Assembly (NCBI RefSeq): GCF_049319665.1
Contig: NZ_JBMOUD010000003.1
Location: 124,001 to 188,000, forward strand
Source: JBMOUD01 sp049319665
GTDB taxonomy: Bacteria > Pseudomonadota > Gammaproteobacteria > Enterobacterales > Enterobacteriaceae
Length of the DNA stretch: 64,000 nucleotides
Direction of reading: 5' to 3'
Shown here: piece by piece, positions 27,461-36,562 of the stretch
How the letters are laid out: each line of letters starts with the position of its first letter
How positions within the stretch are numbered: position 1 is the stretch's first letter
Notes under the pieces: model-generated
Seen by the model: the letters and a program-made list of their open reading frames with translations, nothing else
Databases searched by the model: none
What the model was told of the DNA's origin: nothing
Made by a program: the position numbers and the translations under genes

Positions 27461-27485
27461 TTCGTTATCTTCAAACGACTTTATT

Positions 27486-27518
27486 AAAGGGAGCTGGCTG
27501 ATATCTGGCTCCTTTTTT
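27486..27518 (+). terminator. Terminator of the aminotransferase gene
   Basis: AAGGGAGC (from 27487) pairs with GCTCCTTT ending at 27515, followed by Ts. It ends at the stop codon of the convergent GyrI-like gene. Confidence 0.75.
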
Positions 27519-27930
27519 ATTCATCAAGAATGCCAATATGGATGTCAACGCCTTCAGGTCCATAGGCCTCAAAGTCAGTCAGAAAGCATCTTTTAATCGA
27601 GTGCTCTTCAAAATAACGCCAGATAAATGACCAGGTATCAATGATTGCGGCTGGCATCAGTTCCCTAGCTTTGAACACTAAATAGCGGCCTTCTTTAATT
27701 TCAATCCCGCTTTTTGCACCAATCCCCGCCGTGACATCAAATTGGCCCGTCACATCCGACTCGTAATTGGAATACACACCATAAAACGGTAGCGAAGGTG
27801 CGGTTGCAAAAAATTGCGACCATAAACCGGCTATTTTAGCGGTAGCAGGGTCAGACTCATCATGATTGTTGGTAGTTACGCTGTGGCCGGAGACAAAAAA
27901 TGCGGCAATATGAACAGATGTAGGTTGCAT
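27517..27930 (-). CDS. GyrI-like effector-binding domain protein
   Basis: A stand-alone GyrI-like / AraC effector-binding domain of 137 residues. The pattern is FYGVYSNYESDVTGQFDVTAG, then a strand-helix pair with IIDTWSFIWRYFEEHS, and the C-terminal FEAYGPEGVDIHIGIL. There is no DNA-binding domain. Such proteins bind small hydrophobic molecules or inhibit gyrase in some relatives; no function is assigned here. It is convergent with the aminotransferase. Confidence 0.82.
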   Translation of the reverse strand: MQPTSVHIAAFFVSGHSVTTNNHDESDPATAKIAGLWSQFFATAPSLPFYGVYSNYESDVTGQFDVTAGIGAKSGIEIKEGRYLVFKARELMPAAIIDTWSFIWRYFEEHSIKRCFLTDFEAYGPEGVDIHIGILDE

Positions 27931-28243
27931 GTTATTCCTTAATGCACGGCGCGCAGATATAGAGGATGAAGGTTATTTATCCATATGAATGGGGAGTGGA
28001 TAACACACTGCTGATTAATTAATAGCATCTTTGTTTGAAATGTCATCACTCGACTCTCAAAGTCGCTTTAAAATTAAACAATGCTATAAAATCAACGAAT
28101 TAGTATGAAAATACTGTTTGCATTATTATAAGCGTCTTGTATACTGCGCCTCGTTGTCACACAGGAGGAAACTTCAGTGGTAAGGATTAGAACAACGAAG
28201 CAGTAAATCATACAGGAGGTGTGATGTAGTAGAGTTGTTATGC

Positions 28244-28331
28244 GGAGGAGTGGCCGAGTGGCTGAAGGCACCGGTCTTGAAAACCGGCGACGGGAAACCG
28301 TTCTAGAGTTCGAATCTCTACTCCTCCGCCA
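28244..28331 (+). tRNA. tRNA-Ser (anticodon TGA), second copy
   Basis: All 88 bases are identical to the copy at 24921-25008, including encoded CCA. The flanks are unrelated beyond a few bases, and no terminator hairpin comparable to that of the first copy follows. Confidence 0.96.
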
Positions 28332-28477
28332 CTTCTACCGAATCAGCTTTTATTATCCCCTCAGCTTTTCCAATCGGTTTCTTTCTTTTTAGTTAAATTT
28401 CTATACTGTTCAAATAAGTCTCTTCTTGATCTTCTCTAATGTTTTCGTATTAGCGCTAACATCTGCTGGTCTACAAC

Positions 28478-29077
28478 TTATTTACCGGTTTTACGCCATT
28501 CCCTCATCAATCCTTCAGAGTGACCAGTAACCGGATCACTAATAGGAAGGGGGACTTTGCTGACAGCACTCAACCTTAAGGCGAGTTTGGCCGGTTCATC
28601 ATGGCAAAGATCGGCTTTAGTCTTGTCGGGATAAGCGCCAACCATCATAAAATCATCATCAGCTGAAATTTGTTTATGGCCGACACCCGCAGGGATCACC
28701 AGGACGTCACCGACTTGTACATTGATAATTTTGCCATTCTCGCCACCGAGTTGTAGCTTGGCAGAACCGGCGGATACGCCAAGAGCTTCATGCGTGTTTG
28801 AGTGAAAGTGAGTATAAGGATAAACGGTGTAGCGCCACTGCGGTGGCCAGCCGTTTGACTGGAAAATATGCTCGAGATAGCTTGCACTATCGGCCGCGCC
28901 TGGCGGAATAACATGATGGTAGATAATCACGGGTAATCGATTATTAGGAACGCCACCTTGCGGTTTTCCGGTATGAAGGATTTCCATCGCGATTTCCCTT
29001 GGTTCGGCCAGACTAAAACGAGGCAGCAATAGCATTAAACCCAAAAGGGTACAAAATTTGCGACGATCCAGATGCAT
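28478..29077 (-). CDS. Cupin-domain protein with twin-arginine-like signal
   Basis: A 199-residue protein whose N terminus (MHLDRRKFCTLLGLMLLLPRFSLA) has a twin-arginine motif RRKF followed by a hydrophobic stretch and an Ala-containing cleavage site, suggesting Tat export. A cupin fold follows with the metal-binding pattern HFHSNTHEALGV and later GDVLVIPAGVGHKQI, like the B. subtilis YjlB family. Export of a folded metallo-cupin would fit, but its activity is unknown. The upstream and downstream genes do not suggest an operon. Confidence 0.83.
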   Translation of the reverse strand: MHLDRRKFCTLLGLMLLLPRFSLAEPREIAMEILHTGKPQGGVPNNRLPVIIYHHVIPPGAADSASYLEHIFQSNGWPPQWRYTVYPYTHFHSNTHEALGVSAGSAKLQLGGENGKIINVQVGDVLVIPAGVGHKQISADDDFMMVGAYPDKTKADLCHDEPAKLALRLSAVSKVPLPISDPVTGHSEGLMREWRKTGK

Positions 29078-29359
29078 GGTTACGGCTCCTTGTTATAAAA
29101 CGCATATTAGCGAGGCAAACACTATATTCCTCACTTTTTCATATATAGAACAAAATGAGTGAAATATCACTCGATGGTTGATTTTGTTAAAAAATAACCT
29201 AATGGTATGTGTATGAAAAAGCGAGCGAGGGATAGAGGTAAATTGATCGGATAAAGCTGAATTACCCGCTGAATTAATAACTAAAACTGATGTTTTGTTG
29301 AAAATCTGCTTTTCTCTTCTAGTCTTAGAAGAACATAACGTACTTCTGGAGGAGAAGTA

Positions 29360-29692
29360 ATGAATAAGAAAATGTTGGTTTTAGTTGCAGGTGCGGTTTC
29401 TGTCTTAGCTGGGTGTCAAACTTACGATCGTGCGGCAAGCTACGTGAAAGAGCCGGTAGTTAGTGATGTTAAAGTGGGTATGACGCGTGCACAGGTGCGT
29501 GCTATTGCTGGCCCACCGTCAACTGAAGCAACACTGATCCATGCGAAAGGGACTTGTCAGACCTTTGCTGTAGCCCCGCGTGATGGCAAAGTACAAACTT
29601 ACTTCGTCAGCTTCAATGATACTGGCCACGTGATGAACAAAGGTTATCAGACCTGTTCTGATTACGATAAAGACCCGCAGGCAGCGAATTAA
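29360..29692 (+). CDS. osmE: Osmotically inducible lipoprotein OsmE
   Basis: A 110-residue lipoprotein with lipobox LAGC (residues 16-19) and a SmpA/OmlA-type domain (VKVGMTRAQVRAIAGPPS, ARGTCQT-like KGTCQTF, DTGHVMNKGYQTC). Family length is normal. GGAGGAG precedes the ATG. In E. coli it is induced by osmotic stress and stationary phase. Confidence 0.94.
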   Translation: MNKKMLVLVAGAVSVLAGCQTYDRAASYVKEPVVSDVKVGMTRAQVRAIAGPPSTEATLIHAKGTCQTFAVAPRDGKVQTYFVSFNDTGHVMNKGYQTCSDYDKDPQAAN

Positions 29693-29712
29693 CTGCTAAT
29701 TGGTCGGTATAA

Positions 29713-29749
29713 AAAACCTGCCTAATATTTATTATCGGCAGGTTTTTTT
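29713..29749. terminator. Bidirectional terminator between osmE and nhaP2
   Basis: AACCTGCC (29715-29722) pairs with GGCAGGTT (29737-29744). A run of As precedes and seven Ts follow. Confidence 0.9.
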
Positions 29750-29768
29750 GCAGGTTCTCATCTAATAC

Positions 29769-31496
29769 TCAGGCGGCTTCTGTCATGATACGAACGCCAA
29801 TTTTACTCACCTTGTTGTCATCCATCTCCGCAACTGTCCACGTCAAGCCATCCCACTCTACATGGTCGCCGATCACCGGCTCGCCGCCTAATACTTGAAT
29901 GACGAAATGCCCAAGGCTAAGCGTTTTATCAATAGTCTCATCTAAATTGAGACCATAAATCTGTGAGATAGCATCCAGTGAGGCGTCTGCTTCAAGAATA
30001 AAGTCCCCAAAAAAGCGTTCATCGAATTGTACGGCGTTGCTGTCACTAAAGAGTTTTCCGAGTTCCGGGAGATCTTTTTCTTGCCCGATCACACACAGAA
30101 TATCCCCTTCTTTTAATCGCGTACTACCGGTTGGGTGTAGCATTACCGTGCCGCGGAATAACGCTGCTATGCGAGTTTCATGTGGCATATGTAAATCGCG
30201 TAACGCCGCACCGACACACCATTTTTCTGAGCCTAATTGATAGATAAAGGTTTCCCACTTGCCGAAGGTATCGATATCCAACCCAACGCGGGACACCGGT
30301 GAAGGGGCGGGGGGGACGATCACTTTAGCTTTTTTCGCGGCGTAGCCTAATGATGTACCTTGTAATAACAGAGATACGAGCACAATAAAGAAAGCAACAT
30401 TGAAATAAAGTTTTGCCTGCGGAATACCTGCCATCATTGGGAATACGGCTAGAATGACCGGCACCGCGCCGCGCAGTCCCACCCAGGAGATAAAGAAACG
30501 TTCTCGTAAAGTGAAGTTAGGGAAAGGCAACAAACCGATAAATACTGATAGTGGTCGAGCAAACAAGATCATCCACAGTGCTAGTACCAAGGCAGAAAGC
30601 GCTATCGGCATGAGTTCGCTAGGGGTTAACAGTAAGCCTAGTACCAAGAACATGCCTATCTGGCTTAACCAGGCTAATCCATCGAAGGTATGCATGATCC
30701 CGTGACGGTTACGTATTGGCAGATTGCCTAACACCAGGCCACACAAATAGACCGCCAGAATACCGCTGCCATCAAGAGCCACTGTTAAGGCAAAAATGAG
30801 TAATCCGCCGCTGAAAGCCAGTAAAGGATAAAGGCCGCTGGCCAGTGAAATACGATTAATCAACTGCAGTAATATCCATCCTCCCCCTAAGCCAAAGGCG
30901 ATGCCTAAACCAAATTGGCGGATAACCTCAACCAGAAACATCCAACTAATGCCATGCTGGCCTTTGCCAATCATTTCAATCAAGGTAACGGTTAGAAATA
31001 CAGCCATAGGGTCATTACTGCCGGATTCGATTTCCAGTGTGGCGCTAACACGCTCATTCACCCCTTTACCCCCGATCAATGAGAACACCGCGGCAGCATC
31101 AGTAGAGCCAATAATGGCACCGATCAACAGCCCCTGAATCAGGTCGATGTGAAATAACCAGGCAGCGGCTAATCCGGTGAGCCCGGCGGTGATCAATACA
31201 CCAACGGTTGCAAGCGAAAGGGCGGGCCATAAGGCGACACGAAAGGATGAAGCTCGAGTGCGCATACCACCATCGAGTAAAATAACCGCCAACGCGAGGT
31301 TACTGACTAAATAGGCTGCGGGGTAATTATCAAAGGCAATACCACCAATGCCATCTACCCCTGCCAGCATGCCGATGGCGAGAAAGATAACTAAAATCGG
31401 GATACCCAGACGAGACGAGAACGAACTGAGCAGAATACTCGCTGCTACCAACAGGGCGCCTATGAAGAAAAGTGTGTTGATAGTACTTGCGTCCAC
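29769..31496 (-). CDS. nhaP2: K+/H+ antiporter NhaP2 (CvrA)
   Basis: A 575-residue CPA1-type antiporter with about 12 membrane helices. Conserved ion-path motifs include GSTDAAAVFSLIGGKGVNERV and ESGSNDPMAVF, and the VGLRGAVPVILAVFP segment is present. The cytoplasmic C terminus carries a TrkA-C-like domain (KEGDILCVIGQEKDLPELGKLF) and a CorC/HlyC-like end. It expels K+ at alkaline or low-osmolarity conditions. Length and start match CvrA. Confidence 0.93.
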   Translation of the reverse strand: MDASTINTLFFIGALLVAASILLSSFSSRLGIPILVIFLAIGMLAGVDGIGGIAFDNYPAAYLVSNLALAVILLDGGMRTRASSFRVALWPALSLATVGVLITAGLTGLAAAWLFHIDLIQGLLIGAIIGSTDAAAVFSLIGGKGVNERVSATLEIESGSNDPMAVFLTVTLIEMIGKGQHGISWMFLVEVIRQFGLGIAFGLGGGWILLQLINRISLASGLYPLLAFSGGLLIFALTVALDGSGILAVYLCGLVLGNLPIRNRHGIMHTFDGLAWLSQIGMFLVLGLLLTPSELMPIALSALVLALWMILFARPLSVFIGLLPFPNFTLRERFFISWVGLRGAVPVILAVFPMMAGIPQAKLYFNVAFFIVLVSLLLQGTSLGYAAKKAKVIVPPAPSPVSRVGLDIDTFGKWETFIYQLGSEKWCVGAALRDLHMPHETRIAALFRGTVMLHPTGSTRLKEGDILCVIGQEKDLPELGKLFSDSNAVQFDERFFGDFILEADASLDAISQIYGLNLDETIDKTLSLGHFVIQVLGGEPVIGDHVEWDGLTWTVAEMDDNKVSKIGVRIMTEAA

Positions 31497-32129
31497 TAAT
31501 TCTATCTCCTGAATGATCGATGCTGGGAAGGCTAATCATGATGTCAATGATTAGAGGCTTAATTTAACAGGAAAATGTTAGCGCTGCCGTGACAATATTA
31601 GGATTTTACTCAAATTTATGGCGATAAAATGCTGAATAAATTGAGATATCTATCCCTGCGTAATGACTGAAAATATAAAGGGTTACTCGCATTAAATTTT
31701 TTGACAGGTTATTGACGATGAGTTGTCTTTGAACCAGAGAATACATCTTCTCGGAGATACTCAAGAAAAGAACCAGCGGCTAATTCGGACGGGTGGACTG
31801 AATAGCCGCTGGTGATCATCAAACTTTGATGAGCTAAGGAGAAACTGAGGTCGTCAGTTATTTATTAAATGCAGAATACATGCCAACTATTAGCATTCTT
31901 CGATTTTAATGGGATGTACTCAGTAAAATAGCCTCGAACGCATAGGCACTGCTCTCCATAAGTGGGAAAGTAGCCAAAGCTAAAGTAAGAATAGAAAGGT
32001 CTGTTGCACTAATTTAGGGCAAAGAGCCCAGAATGAAGGCAGCACTTGGCCTAGGAGAGGAGGGAAGTGAGGAATATCATTGGCAATAAAGTTTCTGCCA
32101 AAGGTATTCCTCATCTGTAATCGTTGGCT
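31497..32129. other. Non-coding interval between nhaP2 and rutF with two hairpins
   Basis: No convincing gene was seen in these 633 bases. An 11-base perfect inverted repeat (ACCAGCGGCTA at 31772-31782 with TAGCCGCTGGT at 31803-31813) and an 18-base imperfect one (32068-32085 with 32096-32113) are present. The second lies 17 bases after the rutF stop and may end the rut transcript, although it lacks a T tract. Confidence 0.6.
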
Positions 32130-32681
32130 TTACGCTGTTTTTTGACGTTGCAGCGGGTGATATCCACGGTCAAAGTAGATTAATCCGTGGCTTTGAGTAT
32201 TCGCGACTACAGCAACCACTTCACAAATCAAGATGTCATGAGTACCTACGCTGGTGGTTTGTGCAATGCGGCAATCGAAAGAGATTAGCGCATCGGTAAG
32301 CACTGGCGAAGAGGTAGCAAGCGTTGACCAATCGGCAGCAGCAAAGCGCTCTTCCATCGGCGTTTTACCGCCAAACAGATTGGAAAGAGATTGGTGGCCG
32401 TCAGAGAGAGTATTTACACACAGCACTTGGTTGGCTGCGAATACCGGATGGACAGAGGCTGAACGGTTCAGGCAAACCAGTAAGGTTGGCGGTGAGTCTG
32501 TCACACTGCATACTGCTGATGCGGTAAAGCCAGCTTGGCCTGCAGGGCCTTGAGTGGTGACAATATTAACGGCAGCGCCCAAGTGAGCCATTGCATCACG
32601 AAACACCTGCTTTTCTACGGATTGGGAGACGGGTTGTTGCACTGCTTGGGCTAATAACGTAGCCGCAATATTATCACTCAT
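32130..32681 (-). CDS. rutF: Flavin reductase RutF
   Basis: A 183-residue flavin reductase-like domain protein with GFTASAVCSVTDSPPTLLVCLN and the NLFGGKTPMEERFA segment. It supplies reduced FMN to RutA. The N terminus is about 20 residues longer than the E. coli protein (MSDNIAATLLAQAVQQP...). It is the last gene of the rut operon here. Confidence 0.93.
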   Translation of the reverse strand: MSDNIAATLLAQAVQQPVSQSVEKQVFRDAMAHLGAAVNIVTTQGPAGQAGFTASAVCSVTDSPPTLLVCLNRSASVHPVFAANQVLCVNTLSDGHQSLSNLFGGKTPMEERFAAADWSTLATSSPVLTDALISFDCRIAQTTSVGTHDILICEVVAVVANTQSHGLIYFDRGYHPLQRQKTA

Positions 32682-32719
32682 GTTTGTTCCTTTATTGTTT
32701 CTAATTCTGTTTTGTGCGC

Positions 32720-33310
32720 TTAGCCTAGTTGGCAGGCGCGGTCAAACGGCAGGCGTGGCAGCCTGTCATGGACTTTGCTGCTATCGCCATAGCCAATATT
32801 TATCAGCAGGTTAGATTTCCAACCGCTGTCTGCGAAAAATGCAGCGTCTACTTTTTCTCGATCAAAGCCGGACATTGGGCCAGTATCTAAACCGAGAGAA
32901 CGTAGCGCAATGATCAAATAAGCCGCCTGTAAATTGACATTACGGAATGCAGTCTCATATGCCAAGTCCGCGCTGGAAGTAAACCAAGAGCGAGCGTCGG
33001 CATGAGGGAATAGCTCAGGCAGGGCTTCATAAAATTCTGGATCGTAGGCAACAATTGCCGTCACGGGTGCCGCTAAGGTTTTATCCAGGTTTCCAGCAGA
33101 AAGCGTGGGAGCGAGTTTTTGTTTGCCTTCTGGGCTGCGGACAAAGACCAGTCGCATTGGGCTACAGTTAGCTGATGTCGGCCCAAGTTTGGCAAGATCA
33201 TAAGCCTGTTTCAGCAATTCATCGCTGACAGCACGCTCTTGCCAAGCATTATGAGTGTGAGCGTCGATAAAGATGCTCGCCAGTGCGCTGTCATTGAGTG
33301 GATGGGTCAT
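32720..33310 (-). CDS. rutE: Malonic semialdehyde reductase RutE
   Basis: A 196-residue nitroreductase-fold enzyme with KLGPTSANCSPMRLVFV, SLGLDTGPMSGFD and SNLLINIGYGDSSK. It reduces malonic semialdehyde to 3-hydroxypropionate at the end of the Rut pathway. The start ATG at 33310 overlaps the rutD stop by four bases and gives the exact E. coli length. A longer upstream frame is rejected. Confidence 0.95.
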   Translation of the reverse strand: MTHPLNDSALASIFIDAHTHNAWQERAVSDELLKQAYDLAKLGPTSANCSPMRLVFVRSPEGKQKLAPTLSAGNLDKTLAAPVTAIVAYDPEFYEALPELFPHADARSWFTSSADLAYETAFRNVNLQAAYLIIALRSLGLDTGPMSGFDREKVDAAFFADSGWKSNLLINIGYGDSSKVHDRLPRLPFDRACQLG

Positions 33311-34146
33311 GATAATTGCTCCGTTGATTGACTGACTGCCTGGTTTGTTTTTGGCACAAATCGTAGTAACCATGCTAGTAACAGTGGGTTGAACGTTTCG
33401 CTATCGGTCACGCTCATTGCATGCCCGCCGTAATCCATTTGCTGGTATTCGCCAAAGGGTAACGCCTGTGCTAATTGCACAGAACAGTGCCAAGGGACCA
33501 GCAAATCGTCTTTGCAACTGAATGCTAACGTAGGTGTTGTTATCTCGCTGAGTTCTTCGCTTAAATCTGAGAGCATCAACGCCTGTAAACGATGTAGCAA
33601 ATTATCCTGCCCCTGGAAATGAGCGACCTGATGCTGACGCTCTTCTTCTAATAGTGTTTCATGCGCAGATAGCCAATCAGCCGGGTACAAAAAAAGTGGC
33701 TGAGCTTGTACATAAGCATCGACCCCGCTATTGAGCAGCAGAGATTGGCGTACTTCGAAGCAGCGGCGAGTTTGACTATCAAGCTTGATCCAGCCGTTGA
33801 GCACGATCAAGCTTTCCAGTAATGAAGGATAACGGCGAGCTAAATGCAGGCCGATAATTCCACCTAACGCATGACCAACTAAATGGCAGCGGTCAATTTG
33901 CAATTTTTTAAGCAAGTTGGCAAGTTCATCTGCCATATTTTCCATACTATAACTTTTTGGAATAACGCCTTGACTTGCCCCAGTGCCAAATTGGTCATAG
34001 ATCACCACACGAAAATGTTCTGTTAACATGGGCAATTGTGGCAGCCAGAAACCATTAACGCCGCCTAATCCCGATGACAATACGATAGTTTGTGCATCGG
34101 GTGTTTGTTTGCCTAACACTTTGTAATATAAGTTACTATTGCTCAT
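33307..34146 (-). CDS. rutD: Alpha/beta hydrolase RutD
   Basis: An alpha/beta hydrolase of 279 residues with the nucleophile elbow GHALGG and the catalytic His in YGGHAMSV; note Ala at the position where many hydrolases have Ser, as in E. coli RutD (GHALGA). It speeds the aminoacrylate/carbamate step in uracil breakdown. The start at 34146 has AGGAGC upstream, preferred over a start 22 codons earlier. Confidence 0.93.
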   Translation of the reverse strand: MSNSNLYYKVLGKQTPDAQTIVLSSGLGGVNGFWLPQLPMLTEHFRVVIYDQFGTGASQGVIPKSYSMENMADELANLLKKLQIDRCHLVGHALGGIIGLHLARRYPSLLESLIVLNGWIKLDSQTRRCFEVRQSLLLNSGVDAYVQAQPLFLYPADWLSAHETLLEEERQHQVAHFQGQDNLLHRLQALMLSDLSEELSEITTPTLAFSCKDDLLVPWHCSVQLAQALPFGEYQQMDYGGHAMSVTDSETFNPLLLAWLLRFVPKTNQAVSQSTEQLS

Positions 34147-34177
34147 GACTGCTCCTGTGACAAAGAGATAACGTGTT

Positions 34178-34564
34178 TTATTTACCGATGTGGGCCACAG
34201 AGGCAATTTCAACTAAGGCTTCGGGTTTTACTAACCCGCACTGGATACAGTAGCGTGCGGGCTTTTCTCCGGGGAAGTATTCGGCATAGACTTGATTAAT
34301 GGCGGCATAGTTATTCCAATCAGTGATGAAAATCGAGTTGAAGGTGACATCATCCATTGTGCCTCCTGCTGTCTCGATAACGTTTTTTATGGTTTCAAGT
34401 ACATGGCGAGTTTGCGCCGCGGCATCACCTGGAAATACCACTTGGTTATGCTTATCAAAAGGTAACGTGCCCGATACATATACTATGCCGTCGGCTAAAG
34501 TGCCGGGTGAAAAGGGGGCAATCGGCACACCGCTACCGGCTGGGATGATGGCTTTTTTAGGCAT
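34178..34564 (-). CDS. rutC: RidA-family aminoacrylate deaminase RutC
   Basis: A 128-residue YjgF/RidA protein with the arginine-containing signature PARYCIQCGLVKPEALVEIASVA. It removes reactive 3-aminoacrylate made by RutB. Start and length equal E. coli RutC. It lies 11 bases downstream of rutB in the operon. Confidence 0.95.
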   Translation of the reverse strand: MPKKAIIPAGSGVPIAPFSPGTLADGIVYVSGTLPFDKHNQVVFPGDAAAQTRHVLETIKNVIETAGGTMDDVTFNSIFITDWNNYAAINQVYAEYFPGEKPARYCIQCGLVKPEALVEIASVAHIGK

Positions 34565-34575
34565 AATTTTGATCC

Positions 34576-35331
34576 TTAAGCGGTTTGGGAGAGTGGTTGC
34601 GTATTCGTTGCTAGTGCTTCACAGAAACTATTGACGTTAGAGACCCAGCCAAAGAAGGTTTCGATATTATAAATGGCCGCTTTTTGTGCAAAATCTGGTC
34701 CAGCTTGATGAGTGGCGTCTTCAAGTACTACGCCGAAATATTCGAGGAAAAAGCCGTCGCGTAAGGTTGATTCCACGCAAACATTGGTGGCGATACCCGT
34801 AAAGATTAAATGATGGATGCCATAGCTGCGCAGCAGGCTATCAAGTTGAGTATTAAAGAACCCGCTGTAGCGTGGCTTTGACAGCACAATATCGCCAGGT
34901 TGTGGCTGTAGTTCATCAACTAAATCGTAATCCCAATCACCTTTAGCCAGCAGCTTGCCCATGAGTTCTGGACGTTTGCGCATCGTTTTTAGTGCATTGG
35001 ATTTATGGAAGTTTGGTGAGCCTTCCCCCCCAGCTTCAACATATTGGTTATCCCAGCCATTTTGGAAAAAAATCACTTTAATCCCCGCCGCGCGGGCGGC
35101 GGTAATAGCGCGTTTGATATTGTGAATTACCGGGCCTGTCGCAGACACATCAAAGCCAGCTAAATCCAAATAGCCGCCTGGGGAAGCATAAGCATTTTGC
35201 ATATCAATAACGATCAGTGCCGTCTGTTGAGGTGAAAAGGCTAAGGCTTCTGGCCGTGATGCTAAAATAACTTCTTCATCTTGATATCCGGCATTTCGGC
35301 GAACAATGGATTGAGTTTGTACATTTTTCAT
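34576..35331 (-). CDS. rutB: Ureidoacrylate amidohydrolase RutB
   Basis: A 251-residue cysteine hydrolase of the isochorismatase fold. The Asp is in IVIDMQNAYASPGG, and the nucleophile Cys in GIATNVCVESTLRDG. It cleaves ureidoacrylate (peroxyureidoacrylate) to carbamate and aminoacrylate. The N terminus is about 20 residues longer than in E. coli. ATG overlaps the rutA stop by one base (TGATG). Confidence 0.95.
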   Translation of the reverse strand: MKNVQTQSIVRRNAGYQDEEVILASRPEALAFSPQQTALIVIDMQNAYASPGGYLDLAGFDVSATGPVIHNIKRAITAARAAGIKVIFFQNGWDNQYVEAGGEGSPNFHKSNALKTMRKRPELMGKLLAKGDWDYDLVDELQPQPGDIVLSKPRYSGFFNTQLDSLLRSYGIHHLIFTGIATNVCVESTLRDGFFLEYFGVVLEDATHQAGPDFAQKAAIYNIETFFGWVSNVNSFCEALATNTQPLSQTA

Positions 35332-36431
35332 CAGGCGACCTCTTTTTCAATCGGCATGTCGGTTAATAGATGTTGGCGAGTTGTCATGAGCGGCTGAATG
35401 TATTTGCCGAAATTCTCTATACCCATGACGAAATCATCAAACGTCAGCAATACGCCCTCAGTACCGGGGACGGTAGCAATTTGGTCCAGCATGTTGGCAA
35501 CATTGGCGTAGGAACCCACCAGCGTACCCATATTGATATTAACGGCGGAGGTTGGGTCTGCCATTTGGCGCACGTTAGTGTCAGCACCCGACGTTTTGTC
35601 TTTGCTACTTTGATCGGTTAACCAGGCCAGCGCTTCGGTATCAGCTCCTTGTTTATAGCGTTCCCATTTTTCGCGAGCGGCGTCATCACTTTCGTCAGCA
35701 ATCACCATAAACAGGACGTAGGAGGCGACATGCCGGCCTTCAGCATCGGCGGCACTTTTCATTCGGGCGGCTGTTGTTGCAAATGCCGTAGGTGTATTCA
35801 CGCCTTTGCCAAAGCAGAAATTGTAATCAGCGTGTTTGGCGGAGAATGCCATGCCTGCGTCGCTTTGCCCGGCGCAGATCACTTTCATTTCTGCCTGCGG
35901 GCGCGGGCTGACACGGCAATCATCCATCTGGAAGAATTCCCCCTGCCGATTGCAGTGGCCGGTTCCCCATAAATCGCGTAAGACGTTGACGTATTCCGTC
36001 AGATAGTCGTAGCGGCGACTAAAATATTCATCTCCTGGCCACATTCCCATCTGTTCGTATTCTGGTTTTTGCCAGCCGGTGACAACATTAACGCCAAAAC
36101 GTCCATGAGAAATGGAGTCGATAGTGGCGGCCATACGCGCGACGATAGCCGGCGGCATTACCAGCGTTGCTGCAGTTGCATAGAGTTTGATTTTAGAGGT
36201 TACCGCTGCCAGACCTGCCATCAGCGTAAATGACTCCATATTGTGTTCCCAAAATTCGGTTTTGCCACCGAAGCCGCGAAGTTTGATCATCGATAAAGCG
36301 AAATCAAACTGATAGTGCTCGGCTCTCTGTACGATGGTTTTATTCAGTTCAAACGTTGGTTGGTACTGTGGCGCGGTAGAGGAAATCAACCAGCCATTAT
36401 TGCCAATTGGGATGAATACACCGATTTTCAT
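35331..36431 (-). CDS. rutA: Pyrimidine monooxygenase RutA
   Basis: A luciferase-like flavin monooxygenase of 366 residues that opens the uracil ring between N3 and C4. Family stretches IGNNGWLISS, RMAATIDSISHGRFGVN and GWQKPEYEQMG are present. The ATG at 36431 follows GAGGTG and gives the usual N terminus (MKIGVFIPIGNNG). It heads the rut operon behind a sigma-54 promoter. Confidence 0.96.
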   Translation of the reverse strand: MKIGVFIPIGNNGWLISSTAPQYQPTFELNKTIVQRAEHYQFDFALSMIKLRGFGGKTEFWEHNMESFTLMAGLAAVTSKIKLYATAATLVMPPAIVARMAATIDSISHGRFGVNVVTGWQKPEYEQMGMWPGDEYFSRRYDYLTEYVNVLRDLWGTGHCNRQGEFFQMDDCRVSPRPQAEMKVICAGQSDAGMAFSAKHADYNFCFGKGVNTPTAFATTAARMKSAADAEGRHVASYVLFMVIADESDDAAREKWERYKQGADTEALAWLTDQSSKDKTSGADTNVRQMADPTSAVNINMGTLVGSYANVANMLDQIATVPGTEGVLLTFDDFVMGIENFGKYIQPLMTTRQHLLTDMPIEKEVA

Positions 36432-36562
36432 TTCACACCTCATTCAGTATTGCGATGCTATCGACCTGTAGAATGATCTGCGGGCGACAGAAGCTAACGG
36501 AAAGATTGCGCAACTTGAGTGCATCCTGCGGGGTCCAAATTGCGTTGCGCTAAATATATGTT

